This document shows positions 1 through 6,581 of a DNA stretch of 11,786 bases, in pieces (within the stretch, counting starts at the first letter, position 1; each line of letters starts with the position of its first letter). This DNA comes from an uncultured Alphaproteobacteria bacterium (GTDB taxonomy: Bacteria > Pseudomonadota > Alphaproteobacteria > Rhizobiales > Rhizobiaceae): the NCBI GenBank assembly GCA_929200335.1, contig CAKMZG010000036.1, forward strand, positions 1-11,786. The letters are read 5' to 3'. Made by a program: the position numbers and the translations under genes. The notes below the pieces were generated by a model. That model did no database searches, had not been told where the DNA came from, and saw only the letters and a list, made by a program, of their open reading frames with translations.

Positions 1-1
1 G

Positions 2-181
2 GCTATGGCAGCCGTTAAATTTGCCTTTGAAGAATTAAAATTGGTGTTGGAGCCGGGTGGTGCTGTAGCATTAGCCAGCCTTTTATCGGCCAAGTTTAAA
101 TTAGAGGGTAAAACCGCTGTTGCCATTATTTCAGGCGGTAATGTGGATGAGGCTCTGTTTTTAAAAGCTCTTGAAGGTTAA
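2..181 (+). CDS. Threonine/serine dehydratase family protein, C-terminal end (partial)
   Basis: This is the last 59 codons of a gene that begins before the window; the stop is TAA at 179-181. The visible tail has the two C-terminal signatures of PLP-dependent fold-type II threonine/serine dehydratases. These are an EPGGAVALA block (residues about 18-26 of the fragment) and a hydrophobic strand running into SGGNVD (about 43-48), the last beta strand region of the catalytic domain. The protein ends soon after SGGN, so it lacks the C-terminal ACT-like regulatory domain of biosynthetic IlvA. This points to a catabolic or short-form enzyme (TdcB-, EutB- or hydroxyaspartate-lyase-like). Members of the family deaminate L-threonine or L-serine through reactive enamine/imine intermediates to 2-oxobutyrate or pyruvate. 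The exact substrate cannot be read from this fragment. The gene runs convergently into the ThDP enzyme, with only five bases between the stops. Confidence 0.85.
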   Translation, partial: AMAAVKFAFEELKLVLEPGGAVALASLLSAKFKLEGKTAVAIISGGNVDEALFLKALEG

Positions 182-192
182 GTGGCTTAACC
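176..192. other. Perfect 7-bp inverted repeat spanning two convergent stop codons
   Basis: GGTTAAG (176-182), loop TGG, CTTAACC (186-192). The left arm contains the TAA stop of the dehydratase. The right arm contains the reverse-complement TAA stop (187-189) of the ThDP enzyme gene. The hairpin would form at the 3' end of both transcripts and so could act as a short bidirectional 3' structure. No run of T follows it on either strand, so it is not a canonical intrinsic terminator. Chance occurrence is possible. Confidence 0.4.
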
Positions 193-1908
193 GCCAGTAG
201 CAATTTCATCTAATGTCTTATTGGGTGTAATGGCTTGGGGATCTGTTTTGAGATGCAAGAGTGCAGGGCGTTTTTCCTCTCTGGTGACGCGTAATGCTTC
301 AATCAGCGCTGCTTCAAAATCTTCCGTTACTTCAATCTTTGCGCTAAATGCACCATAAGCGGCAGCTATTTGTGCAAAATCTGGGTTTTGCAATTCTGTA
401 GCGCTGGTGCGATGGGGAAAGTGGCGTTCTTGATGCATGCGAATGGTGCCATAAATACCATTATCAATAATCATCACCAATATGGCTGCGCCTTCTTGAC
501 AGGCGGTGCCAAATTCTTGGCAGGTCATTTGAAAACAGCCATCGCCAGCAAAGCAAACCACATCTTTATCAGCAAATTTTAATTTACCTGCAATGGCAGC
601 TGGTAGTCCATACCCCATGGATCCCGAAGTTGGAGCAAGTTGGGTATTGTATCCGCCAAACTGCCAAAATCGATGTATCCATGTTGCATAATTGCCTGCA
701 CCATTGGTGAGCAATGCATCGGGCTTGAGGTGGTGTTTTAAAGTTTCCATGACACTGGGCATCTGTACGAATTTGGCTTCAGATTTTTGTGGTAATGACC
801 ATGTTTGATAGGATTGATTTAACCGTGTTACATGTTGCGCGCGATTGGGGGTGAAATTTGGTGTTAAATCAGAAATAGTTTCCATAAACTCTGCTGGTTT
901 CGCTTCGATAGCAAGATCGGTTTCATAGAGCTTGCCCAATTCATCCTTTGATGGATGCACATGAATGAGCTTTTGTTTTGGACGTGGAATTTTAAGAAGC
1001 GTATAATCTTGAGAAGCAACCTCTGACATGCGTGCGCCCAATAGGATGACTAAATCAGCATTTTCAATCTCTGCTTTCAGAGCAGGGTTGATGCCAAGGC
1101 CTACATCGCCCGCATAATGGGGATGGGTGTGAGTAAAGAGCATTTGACGGCGGAAAGAACAAGCTACAGGCATTTGAAATTTTTCTGCAAAAGCCTCTAG
1201 CATTGCCACAGATGCTTCATCCCACCCCGAACCGCCTGCAATAACAATGGGGGAATTCGCAGCTTCAATTAAATTTTTAAAAATCTTTATATTTGAATGC
1301 GTTATAGATGTTTCTTGATGAATGAAATTTGCTTCAATGTGGTCTTTTGAGTCCTCGGTTAGAACCTCTTCTGGCAATGCAATTACCACAGGTCCCATGC
1401 GACCAGATAGCGATATCTCGAAGGCTTCTTTTAAAACTTTAGGAATATCTTTTGTGGTTTCAATTTGAAAAACAGCTTTTGCCATGCCGCCAAAAAAAGC
1501 CTGATAATTTACTTCTTGAAAGGCATCGCGGCCAAGATTTTTTAAAGCCACTTGCCCGACAAATAATATCATTGGTGTACTATCTTGTTGCGCCACATGA
1601 ACGCCCGCGCTGGCATTGGTTGCGCCGGGTCCACGGGTAACAAAACTAATGCCGGGTAGATTAGAAAATTTACCCCAAGCCTCAGCCATCATAGCGGCTC
1701 CGCCTTCTTGACGGCAAAGTGTCGTTTTAATGGTGCTATCATGTAAGGCATCTAACACAGGTAAGTAGCTCTCTCCGGGCACGCAAAATACCCGTTCAAT
1801 GCCAAATTTCTCCAGCTGCTTCACGAGCAATTTTCCCCCATGATCTTGGGCATGATCTTGAGCATGATCGTCACCATGATTATTTGCGGATGTATTTTTA
1901 TTTGACAT
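187..1908 (-). CDS. ThDP-dependent enzyme, acetolactate-synthase/2-oxoacid decarboxylase superfamily
   Basis: A 573-residue protein with the full three-domain layout of ThDP-dependent decarboxylases. The N-terminal Pyr domain (about 25-190) carries the VPGESYL segment and CRQE, with Glu68 the expected ThDP-activating glutamate. A central domain follows (about 205-350). The C-terminal PP domain (about 385-560) has GSMGYGLPAAIA at 429-440 and the ThDP/Mg motif GDG (455-457) ending in Asn483. The length fits ALS-like catalytic subunits, but no regulatory ilvH-type small subunit lies nearby, so true branched-chain acetolactate synthase is doubtful. Residues 11-23 form an odd His/Asp-rich insert before the domain begins. 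The ATG at 1906-1908 has an AGGG ribosome-binding site eight bases upstream. The gene is divergent from gabD, which suggests a 2-oxoacid to semialdehyde step feeding SSADH (for example 2-oxoglutarate decarboxylase). This is inference. Other 2-oxoacids, including 2-oxobutyrate from the neighbouring dehydratase, are possible substrates. Confidence 0.9.
   Translation of the reverse strand: MSNKNTSANNHGDDHAQDHAQDHGGKLLVKQLEKFGIERVFCVPGESYLPVLDALHDSTIKTTLCRQEGGAAMMAEAWGKFSNLPGISFVTRGPGATNASAGVHVAQQDSTPMILFVGQVALKNLGRDAFQEVNYQAFFGGMAKAVFQIETTKDIPKVLKEAFEISLSGRMGPVVIALPEEVLTEDSKDHIEANFIHQETSITHSNIKIFKNLIEAANSPIVIAGGSGWDEASVAMLEAFAEKFQMPVACSFRRQMLFTHTHPHYAGDVGLGINPALKAEIENADLVILLGARMSEVASQDYTLLKIPRPKQKLIHVHPSKDELGKLYETDLAIEAKPAEFMETISDLTPNFTPNRAQHVTRLNQSYQTWSLPQKSEAKFVQMPSVMETLKHHLKPDALLTNGAGNYATWIHRFWQFGGYNTQLAPTSGSMGYGLPAAIAGKLKFADKDVVCFAGDGCFQMTCQEFGTACQEGAAILVMIIDNGIYGTIRMHQERHFPHRTSATELQNPDFAQIAAAYGAFSAKIEVTEDFEAALIEALRVTREEKRPALLHLKTDPQAITPNKTLDEIATGG
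1840..1866 (-). repeat. 12-nt tandem repeat coding for HAQD units
   Basis: Codons 15-23 of the ThDP enzyme read His-Ala-Gln-Asp twice and then His. They are built from two nearly identical 12-nt units (CATGCTCAAGAT and CATGCCCAAGAT). The units differ only at one silent third position, which suggests recent duplication by slippage. Together with His11 they put histidines at four-residue spacing (15, 19, 23) in an otherwise disordered-looking N-terminal extension. Confidence 0.8.
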
Positions 1909-1993
1909 TTAAAAATCCCTTTAGATTATGCTTGTTTTCAGTCAAGGGGTGTGAAATAACTTGCTTATAATATCTATAACAAGGATGAAATAA
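1909..1993. promoter_or_regulatory. Divergent promoter region between ThDP enzyme gene and gabD
   Basis: This 85-bp spacer must hold the start signals for both divergent genes. On the plus strand a perfect TATAAT at 1966-1971 could be the -10 box of gabD, giving a very short leader of about 15 nt. No good -35 box lies 16-18 bp upstream of it (the hexamers there read like TCAAGG). The gabD ribosome-binding site AAGGAT begins at 1981. The minus-strand ribosome-binding site of the ThDP enzyme gene is the AGGG complementary to positions near 1917-1920. No convincing operator is visible. Confidence 0.4.
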
Positions 1994-3481
1994 ATGGCTA
2001 TCGAAAAAATACTTTTAGATCAATTAAACGATCCCAAACTCATTGCGGCTGGGGGCTATATTAATGGTCAATTTGTAACTGAGGCTAAATCAGGTAAAAT
2101 ATTCACCGTTACAAACCCTGCAACAGGTGAATTATTAGCTACCTTACCCGATATGGATGTTGAAGAAACACGCAGCGCAATTGATAATTCATATGTGGCA
2201 CAAAAAGCTTGGGCAAAAGAGCCAGCAAAAGTGCGCTCAAGCATTTTGAAAAAACTCCATGGACTTTTTCTTGAGCATGTGGATGATTTAGCTAAAATTC
2301 TTACTCTTGAAATGGGCAAACCGCTTGCAGAGGCTAAAGGCGAGATCCTATATGGTGCGTCATATATCGAGTGGTTTGCAGAAGAGGCTAAGCGCGCTTA
2401 TGGCGAGACCATTCCTGCGCCATCATCAGACCAGCGGGTGGTGGTAAGTAAACAACCCATTGGCGTTGTGGCATCCATCACGCCTTGGAATTTTCCAAAT
2501 GCTATGTTGGCACGTAAAATGGCACCAGCCTTAGCAGCAGGGTGTGCCATTGTTGCAAAGCCTGCGGAACTCACACCGCTTTCTGCCATTGCAATTGGAG
2601 AATTATGCACTCGTGCAGGTATTCCAGCAGGGCTTTATAATTTGGTTGTTAGCACCAATTCACCTGATGTTGGTCAAGCGCTATGCACCAGTGATAAAAT
2701 TCGTAAAATGACTTTTACAGGCTCAACTGGGGTGGGCAAAATTTTGATGCGTCAATGTGCTGATCAAATTATGAAAATGAGCCTAGAGCTTGGTGGTAAT
2801 GCGCCATTCATCGTTTTTGATGATGCTGATATTGATGCAGCTGTTGAGGGGGCTATGATTTCTAAATATCGTAATGCTGGGCAAACCTGCGTTTGTGCAA
2901 ACCGTCTTTATGTTCAAGAGGGTGTCTATGATGAATTTGCTCAAAAACTAGCAGCAAAAGTGGAAGCGTTAAATATTGGTAATGGTATGAATGAGGGCGT
3001 AAACATTGGCCCTATGATTGAAACTAAAGGCTTGCAGAAAGTGGAAGAGCATATTGAAGATGCCGTTTCAAAAGGTGCTAGCGTTTTAACGGGTGGCAAA
3101 CCTCATGATGCGGGAGGTCTTTTCTTTCAACCAACCATCATTGCTAATGTCGATAAGTCAATGAAGGTAGCACGTGAAGAAACCTTTGGTCCTGTGGCAC
3201 CATTGTTTAAATTTAAGGATGAGGCTGATGTGATCGCCCAAGCCAATGATACAGAATTTGGTTTGGCTTCTTATTTTTATGCCCGTGATATGTCGAGAGT
3301 TTGGCGCGTTGCTGAAGAACTTGAATATGGCATGGTCGGCATTAATACGGGGCTTATTTCCAATGAGGCTGCACCCTTTGGCGGGATGAAACAATCAGGC
3401 CTAGGGCGCGAGGGGTCTCGTCATGGTTTAGAGGATTATATGGAAATGAAATATATGTGCTTTGGTGGTGTGAACGCTTAA
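1994..3481 (+). CDS. gabD: Succinate-semialdehyde dehydrogenase
   Basis: A 495-residue aldehyde dehydrogenase very close to E. coli GabD along its whole length. It would oxidise succinic semialdehyde to succinate, the last step of GABA degradation and of the GABA/2-oxoglutarate bypass of the TCA cycle. Visible motifs are PWNFP (164-168), FTGSTGVG (241-248) in the nucleotide fold, LELGGN (264-269) with catalytic Glu265, GQTCVCAN (296-303) with catalytic Cys299, EETFGP (395-400) and PFGGMKQSGLGREG (461-474). Cys301, two residues after the nucleophile, is kept; the equivalent pair forms a redox switch in human SSADH. At the cofactor site the sequence is KPAE (189-192), where E. coli GabD has KPAS, so NAD+ may be preferred over NADP+ (inference). 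The ATG has a good ribosome-binding site (AAGGAT, about seven bases upstream). No GABA aminotransferase gene is present in the window. Confidence 0.95.
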   Translation: MAIEKILLDQLNDPKLIAAGGYINGQFVTEAKSGKIFTVTNPATGELLATLPDMDVEETRSAIDNSYVAQKAWAKEPAKVRSSILKKLHGLFLEHVDDLAKILTLEMGKPLAEAKGEILYGASYIEWFAEEAKRAYGETIPAPSSDQRVVVSKQPIGVVASITPWNFPNAMLARKMAPALAAGCAIVAKPAELTPLSAIAIGELCTRAGIPAGLYNLVVSTNSPDVGQALCTSDKIRKMTFTGSTGVGKILMRQCADQIMKMSLELGGNAPFIVFDDADIDAAVEGAMISKYRNAGQTCVCANRLYVQEGVYDEFAQKLAAKVEALNIGNGMNEGVNIGPMIETKGLQKVEEHIEDAVSKGASVLTGGKPHDAGGLFFQPTIIANVDKSMKVAREETFGPVAPLFKFKDEADVIAQANDTEFGLASYFYARDMSRVWRVAEELEYGMVGINTGLISNEAAPFGGMKQSGLGREGSRHGLEDYMEMKYMCFGGVNA

Positions 3482-3490
3482 TATAGCTTT

Positions 3491-3512
3491 GTTTTGACCA
3501 ATTTGGCAAAAT
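3491..3512 (+). other. Weak hairpin between gabD and dusA
   Basis: TTTTG-A-CCA, loop ATT, TGG-CAAAA form an eight-pair stem with one bulged A in the 47-bp gap after the gabD stop. No T tract follows, so termination here would be inefficient at best. It may only mark a processing or pausing point between the two genes. Confidence 0.3.
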
Positions 3513-3528
3513 GCATTAAGCACAGCAC

Positions 3529-4569
3529 ATGAGTAAAATAAATCTATCATATGATCTTGATAAGGGCACGGGTTCTGCTTCTAAGGGGAGACCCTTATTT
3601 TCTGTTGCGCCGATGATGGATTGGACAGATAGGCATTGTCGGTATTTTCATAGGCAACTAACCCGCCATGCTTTGCTATACACGGAAATGGTGGTGGCAG
3701 ATGCCATTATCCATGGAGATAGAGATCAGCATCTTAGTTTTAATGAATGCGAGCATCCTGTAGCATTGCAATTGGGTGGCTCTGATCCCAAGAAATTAGT
3801 GGAAGCGGTTAAGATTGCGCAAAATTATGGCTATGATGAGTTTAACCTCAATGTGGGCTGTCCGTCTGATCGCGTGAAATCAGGCTCCTTTGGTGCTTGC
3901 CTTATGGAAACGCCCGAAATTGTGGCGGAATGTATTGCGGCCATGAAGGCAGTGACGAAAACGCCTGTTACTGTTAAGTGCCGCATTGGCGTGGATGATC
4001 AAGACCCCGCTTATGCACTGCCAAGGTTAGCTAAAATGGTACATGAGGCGGGCAGTGATGCCCTTTGGGTTCATGCTCGTAAAGCTTGGCTGCAAGGGCT
4101 TAGCCCCAAAGAAAATCGCGATATACCGCCCTTAGAGTATGAGCGTGTTTATGAATTGAAAAAAGCTTATGAAACATCATTTGTTGGCATTAATGGTGGG
4201 ATTGCAACTCTTGATGAGACGGTTGAACATTTAAAGCATTGTGACGGGGTGATGATGGGACGTGAGGCATATCATAATACGCAAGTGTTACGCTATGTTG
4301 ATCAAACAATTTATGGTGCTAGCCATAAGCCTATTGAACTTATAGAGCTTAGCAATATCATGGCTGAATATGCGCATAAGCATGTAGAAAAGGGCGGCCG
4401 GGTGCATCATGTAACCCGTCATATGTTGGGGCTGTTTAATGGCTATCCAAATGCACGACGCTATCGGCAAATGTTGAGCATGGGTGCGCAAAATCATGAT
4501 GCCTCGGCTGATTTGATTTTGGAAGCCTTTGAAATGATTTTAAATCAAAACGCGCTGGAAACAGCTTAG
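3529..4569 (+). CDS. dusA: tRNA-dihydrouridine synthase A
   Basis: A 346-residue FMN-dependent TIM-barrel enzyme that reduces uridine to dihydrouridine in the D-loop of tRNAs (positions 20/20a for DusA), using NADPH, in the cytoplasm. The sequence tracks E. coli DusA closely. The barrel entry FSVAPMMDWTDRHCRYF is at about 24-40. The catalytic loop NVGCPSDRV has Cys111 as the general acid. Lys150 lies in TVKCRIG, HARKAWLQGLSPKENR is at about 182-197, and the phosphate-gripping INGGI is at 221-225. The C-terminal helical domain contains HVTRHMLGLFNGYPNARRYR, typical of DusA. No clear ribosome-binding site precedes the ATG (the upstream bases are TTAAGCACAGCAC). The start is chosen because the E. 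coli protein has a similarly short, variable leader before the barrel. The gene lies 47 bp after gabD and may be partly read through from it. Confidence 0.95.
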   Translation: MSKINLSYDLDKGTGSASKGRPLFSVAPMMDWTDRHCRYFHRQLTRHALLYTEMVVADAIIHGDRDQHLSFNECEHPVALQLGGSDPKKLVEAVKIAQNYGYDEFNLNVGCPSDRVKSGSFGACLMETPEIVAECIAAMKAVTKTPVTVKCRIGVDDQDPAYALPRLAKMVHEAGSDALWVHARKAWLQGLSPKENRDIPPLEYERVYELKKAYETSFVGINGGIATLDETVEHLKHCDGVMMGREAYHNTQVLRYVDQTIYGASHKPIELIELSNIMAEYAHKHVEKGGRVHHVTRHMLGLFNGYPNARRYRQMLSMGAQNHDASADLILEAFEMILNQNALETA

Positions 4570-4570
4570 G

Positions 4571-4669
4571 GCATGTCACCCAAAAGTGGGTGCTGGTTTT
4601 GGGATTAATGACATGCAACAACAAAGGGATGGAGCGCATTTATGAATTTATTGATACGTGATGCGCTCT
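4571..4669. repeat. Two-palindrome intergenic element (RIME-like) before the exporter operon
   Basis: Almost all of the 110 bp between dusA and the TauE gene is made of two inverted repeats. Palindrome 1 has outer arms GCATGTC (4571-4577) and GACATGC (4610-4616). Inside it are arms CCCAAAA (4579-4585) and TTTTGGG (4597-4603), with an asymmetric internal loop ATTAAT. Palindrome 2 has GAGCGCAT (4632-4639) and ATGCGCTC (4661-4668) around a 21-base loop. From memory, the two-palindrome layout of about 100 bp and the GCATGTC/GACATGC ends resemble short mosaic repeats dispersed between genes in Rhizobium, Sinorhizobium and Agrobacterium (RIME1 is described as about 108 bp with two large palindromes). 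I could not compare sequences. The element starts one base after the dusA stop and ends about 11 bases before the next start codon, so it could fold in the mRNA leader of the exporter operon or protect the dusA 3' end. Confidence 0.65.
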
Positions 4670-4679
4670 AGAGATTTTT

Positions 4680-5507
4680 ATGGATTTTTTAATACAATAT
4701 GCCCATCTGTGGCCTGAGCTTTTGATGTTGCTTGCAGCCGCTGGAGTAGGGGGTATTTTAGCCGGTGTTTTTGGCGTGGGTGGCGGCACAGTCTTTGTAC
4801 CTGTTCTCGATTATGTTTTATCGCTCATGGGGGTTGATCCAGCCATTCGCACCCATATTGCCGTAGGTACCTCTTTAGCTGTCATCGTCCCAACCTCTAT
4901 CAGCTCTTATATCTCCCATAGAAGAGCCGATAAGGTGGATATGGATGTGCTGAGCAAGTATATTATCGCCGTGCCTTTTGGGGTGGTTTTGGGCAGTTTG
5001 ATTGCTGCGGACATTTCAAGCTATGTGCTTCGTGTGGTTTTTGCGATCATTGTTATTATCGTAGCTCTCAAGCTAATTTTTGATCAACCCCATTGGCGGT
5101 TGGGTAAAGATTTGCCAAGCAAACCTATTACATTTGCTGTGGGCACTGTGATTGGGCTTTTATCAACTCTAATGGGTATTGGAGGTGGGGTGTTAAATAA
5201 TACCTTTATGACCCTTTATAATCGTCCTGTGCATCAAGCTGTGGCGACCTCCTCAGGGGTTGGCGTGTTGATTGCTATTCCTGCAACCATTGGCTTTATT
5301 TTGGCAGGTTGGGGCGAACCCAATTTACCAGAATTTACATTAGGGTTTGTCCATTGGTTGGCAGTTTTAATCATCATCCCAATTACCATTTATACAGCAC
5401 CCATAGGCGCAAGGCTTGCTCATGGCATAGAAAAACAAAAATTAGCATTATGTTTTGGTGTTTTTCTCTTGTTTGTTGCGGCAAAATTCATCTATTCTGT
5501 TTTATAA
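4680..5507 (+). CDS. TauE/SafE family sulfite/anion exporter-like membrane protein
   Basis: A 275-residue integral inner-membrane protein with about eight hydrophobic segments and the internal duplication of the TauE/SafE (former DUF81) family. Half one contains GVFGVGGGTVFVPVL (29-43) followed by VGTSLAVIVPTS (62-73). Half two contains the matching MGIGGGVLNN (165-174) followed by ATSSGVGVLIAIPATIG (189-205). Family members export sulfite, sulfoacetate or other small organic anions, often during breakdown of taurine or sulfonates. No sulfonate catabolic gene is visible here, so the substrate is open. The start ATG has only a modest GAGA ribosome-binding site, immediately downstream of the second palindrome of the intergenic element. 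The azlC start follows 15 bases after the stop, so this is the first gene of a three-gene membrane-transport operon. Confidence 0.88.
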   Translation: MDFLIQYAHLWPELLMLLAAAGVGGILAGVFGVGGGTVFVPVLDYVLSLMGVDPAIRTHIAVGTSLAVIVPTSISSYISHRRADKVDMDVLSKYIIAVPFGVVLGSLIAADISSYVLRVVFAIIVIIVALKLIFDQPHWRLGKDLPSKPITFAVGTVIGLLSTLMGIGGGVLNNTFMTLYNRPVHQAVATSSGVGVLIAIPATIGFILAGWGEPNLPEFTLGFVHWLAVLIIIPITIYTAPIGARLAHGIEKQKLALCFGVFLLFVAAKFIYSVL

Positions 5508-5508
5508 G

Positions 5509-5516
5509 AAGGGGAG
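5509..5516 (+). promoter_or_regulatory. Strong ribosome-binding site deciding a TTG start for azlC
   Basis: AAGGGGAG lies six bases before the TTG at 5523-5525, ideal spacing. The next in-frame ATG (5583) would remove the N-terminal 20 residues, and nothing comparable precedes it, so TTG is the better start. Confidence 0.75.
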
Positions 5517-5522
5517 ATAATT

Positions 5523-6224
5523 TTGGGCAATTGGCATTGGTTTAAACAAGGGGTTCGCGGTATACTGCATCTTCCTGTCTTAATGCTAACTCTGAGTTTG
5601 GTTGGCTTTGCAGCCCTTGCTCATGATGCTGATATATCATTATCACAAACCATTTTCATACAAGTGACGGTTTGGGCATTGCCCTCTATGCTAGTTCTAG
5701 TTGATGGAATGACATCCAATACACCAATCACCGTTGTGATCCTAGGTGTGGCTTTGGCTGCTGTTCGCTTCATGCCCATGATAATGGCAATTTTACCTGA
5801 GATGCGAAACCCCAAAACACCCACATGGGTTTTGATGGTGATTTGTCATTTCATGGCCATTACAGCTTGGGTGTTTGCTTTTGCTCGTTTTGATAAAGTG
5901 CCGCGAGAAAATCGCTTAGCTTTTTTCTTTGGTTTTAGCTTAACGCTTTGTATATTTTCAACCATCATAATGGCCTTAGCTTACCAAGTTTCAACCAACT
6001 TTCCACCTGTATTTTTGGTGGGACTTGCTTTCATTATTCCAGTTTATTTTTCAACGATGCTTTGGAAATCTGCACGTATAAATGCAGATCGTTTGGCTTT
6101 GATTTTTGGTGTTATACTTGCGCCAATTTTTTATTATTTTGCCCCAAGTATCGACTTAGTCTTGGTTGGTTTGATTGGTGGTACAGCAGCATTTTTTTTA
6201 CGCCATAAAGTAAAGAGGTTATAA
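5523..6224 (+). CDS. azlC: AzlC family branched-chain amino acid exporter subunit
   Basis: A 233-residue polytopic membrane protein of the AzlC family, the large subunit of two-component AzlCD (BrnFE-like) exporters that expel branched-chain amino acids or their analogues. The AzlC-type start is seen in the amphipathic leader before the first membrane span (about 13-34). A second span region (about 43-62) follows, then a VRFMPMIMAILPEMR block (81-95) equivalent to the conserved basic motif of the family, and four to five more hydrophobic spans to about residue 225, ending in a basic tail. Translation is taken from TTG because of the strong ribosome-binding site. The stop TAA is directly followed by the azlD ATG, the usual arrangement for the pair. 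It is probably co-transcribed with the upstream TauE-like gene. The true substrate could also be another small amino acid or analogue. Confidence 0.85.
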   Translation: MGNWHWFKQGVRGILHLPVLMLTLSLVGFAALAHDADISLSQTIFIQVTVWALPSMLVLVDGMTSNTPITVVILGVALAAVRFMPMIMAILPEMRNPKTPTWVLMVICHFMAITAWVFAFARFDKVPRENRLAFFFGFSLTLCIFSTIIMALAYQVSTNFPPVFLVGLAFIIPVYFSTMLWKSARINADRLALIFGVILAPIFYYFAPSIDLVLVGLIGGTAAFFLRHKVKRL

Positions 6225-6581
6225 ATGACCTACGCTGCATGGATGGAAGGTTGGTGGCCGTTTATATTCATATTAATCGCGGGTGCATTGCCAACAGAAA
6301 TTTGGCGATGGCTTGGAATATTTTTATCCAAAAATATTGCAGAAGATAGTGAACTTCTCATCTTTGTACGCTCAGTTGCCAATGCCTTGATTGCAGGTTT
6401 GCTTACAAAGCTGGTATTGTTTCCAACGGGCGTGTTAGATGCTGCACCTTTGGGGTTGCGAATAGGTGCGGCACTTACAGGTTTTGCCGCATTTTATTTC
6501 ATCCGTAAAAGCATTTTAATTGGCATTTTAATTGGCGAAATTATTTTACTCTTTGGCGGTTATTTTTTAGGTATTTTTTAA
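6225..6581 (+). CDS. azlD: AzlD domain protein, small subunit of the AzlCD exporter
   Basis: A 118-residue membrane protein with three to four spans. The N-terminal motif GALPTEIWRWLGIFL (20-34), then VRSVANALIAGLLTKLVLF (48-66), then an Arg followed by a Gly/Ala-rich span (RIGAALTGFAAFYFIRKS) are the conserved signatures of AzlD. It partners AzlC, and both are needed for export in characterised systems. The start codon touches the azlC stop (TAA then ATG). The ribosome-binding site AAAGAGGT sits inside the end of azlC, which favours translational coupling. The stop codon overlaps the stop of the HIT gene on the other strand. Confidence 0.87.
   Translation: MTYAAWMEGWWPFIFILIAGALPTEIWRWLGIFLSKNIAEDSELLIFVRSVANALIAGLLTKLVLFPTGVLDAAPLGLRIGAALTGFAAFYFIRKSILIGILIGEIILLFGGYFLGIF
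6578..6581. other. Overlapping convergent stop codons (TTAA)
   Basis: The plus-strand azlD stop is TAA at 6579-6581. The minus-strand HIT gene stop is the TAA complementary to 6578-6580. The two operons therefore have no intergenic space, and any terminator for one must lie inside the other's coding sequence. Confidence 0.95.

Noticed and set aside
178..190. TTAA-N5-TTAA pattern as a CtrA site (also at 9377-9389)
   Set aside because: The CtrA consensus needs seven bases between half-sites. The first case is explained by two opposed stop codons in a palindrome.
3494..3521. TTGACC as a -35 box for a dusA promoter
   Set aside because: No acceptable -10 box lies 16-18 bp downstream (TTAAGC/TAAGCA), and transcription would start at or after the start codon.
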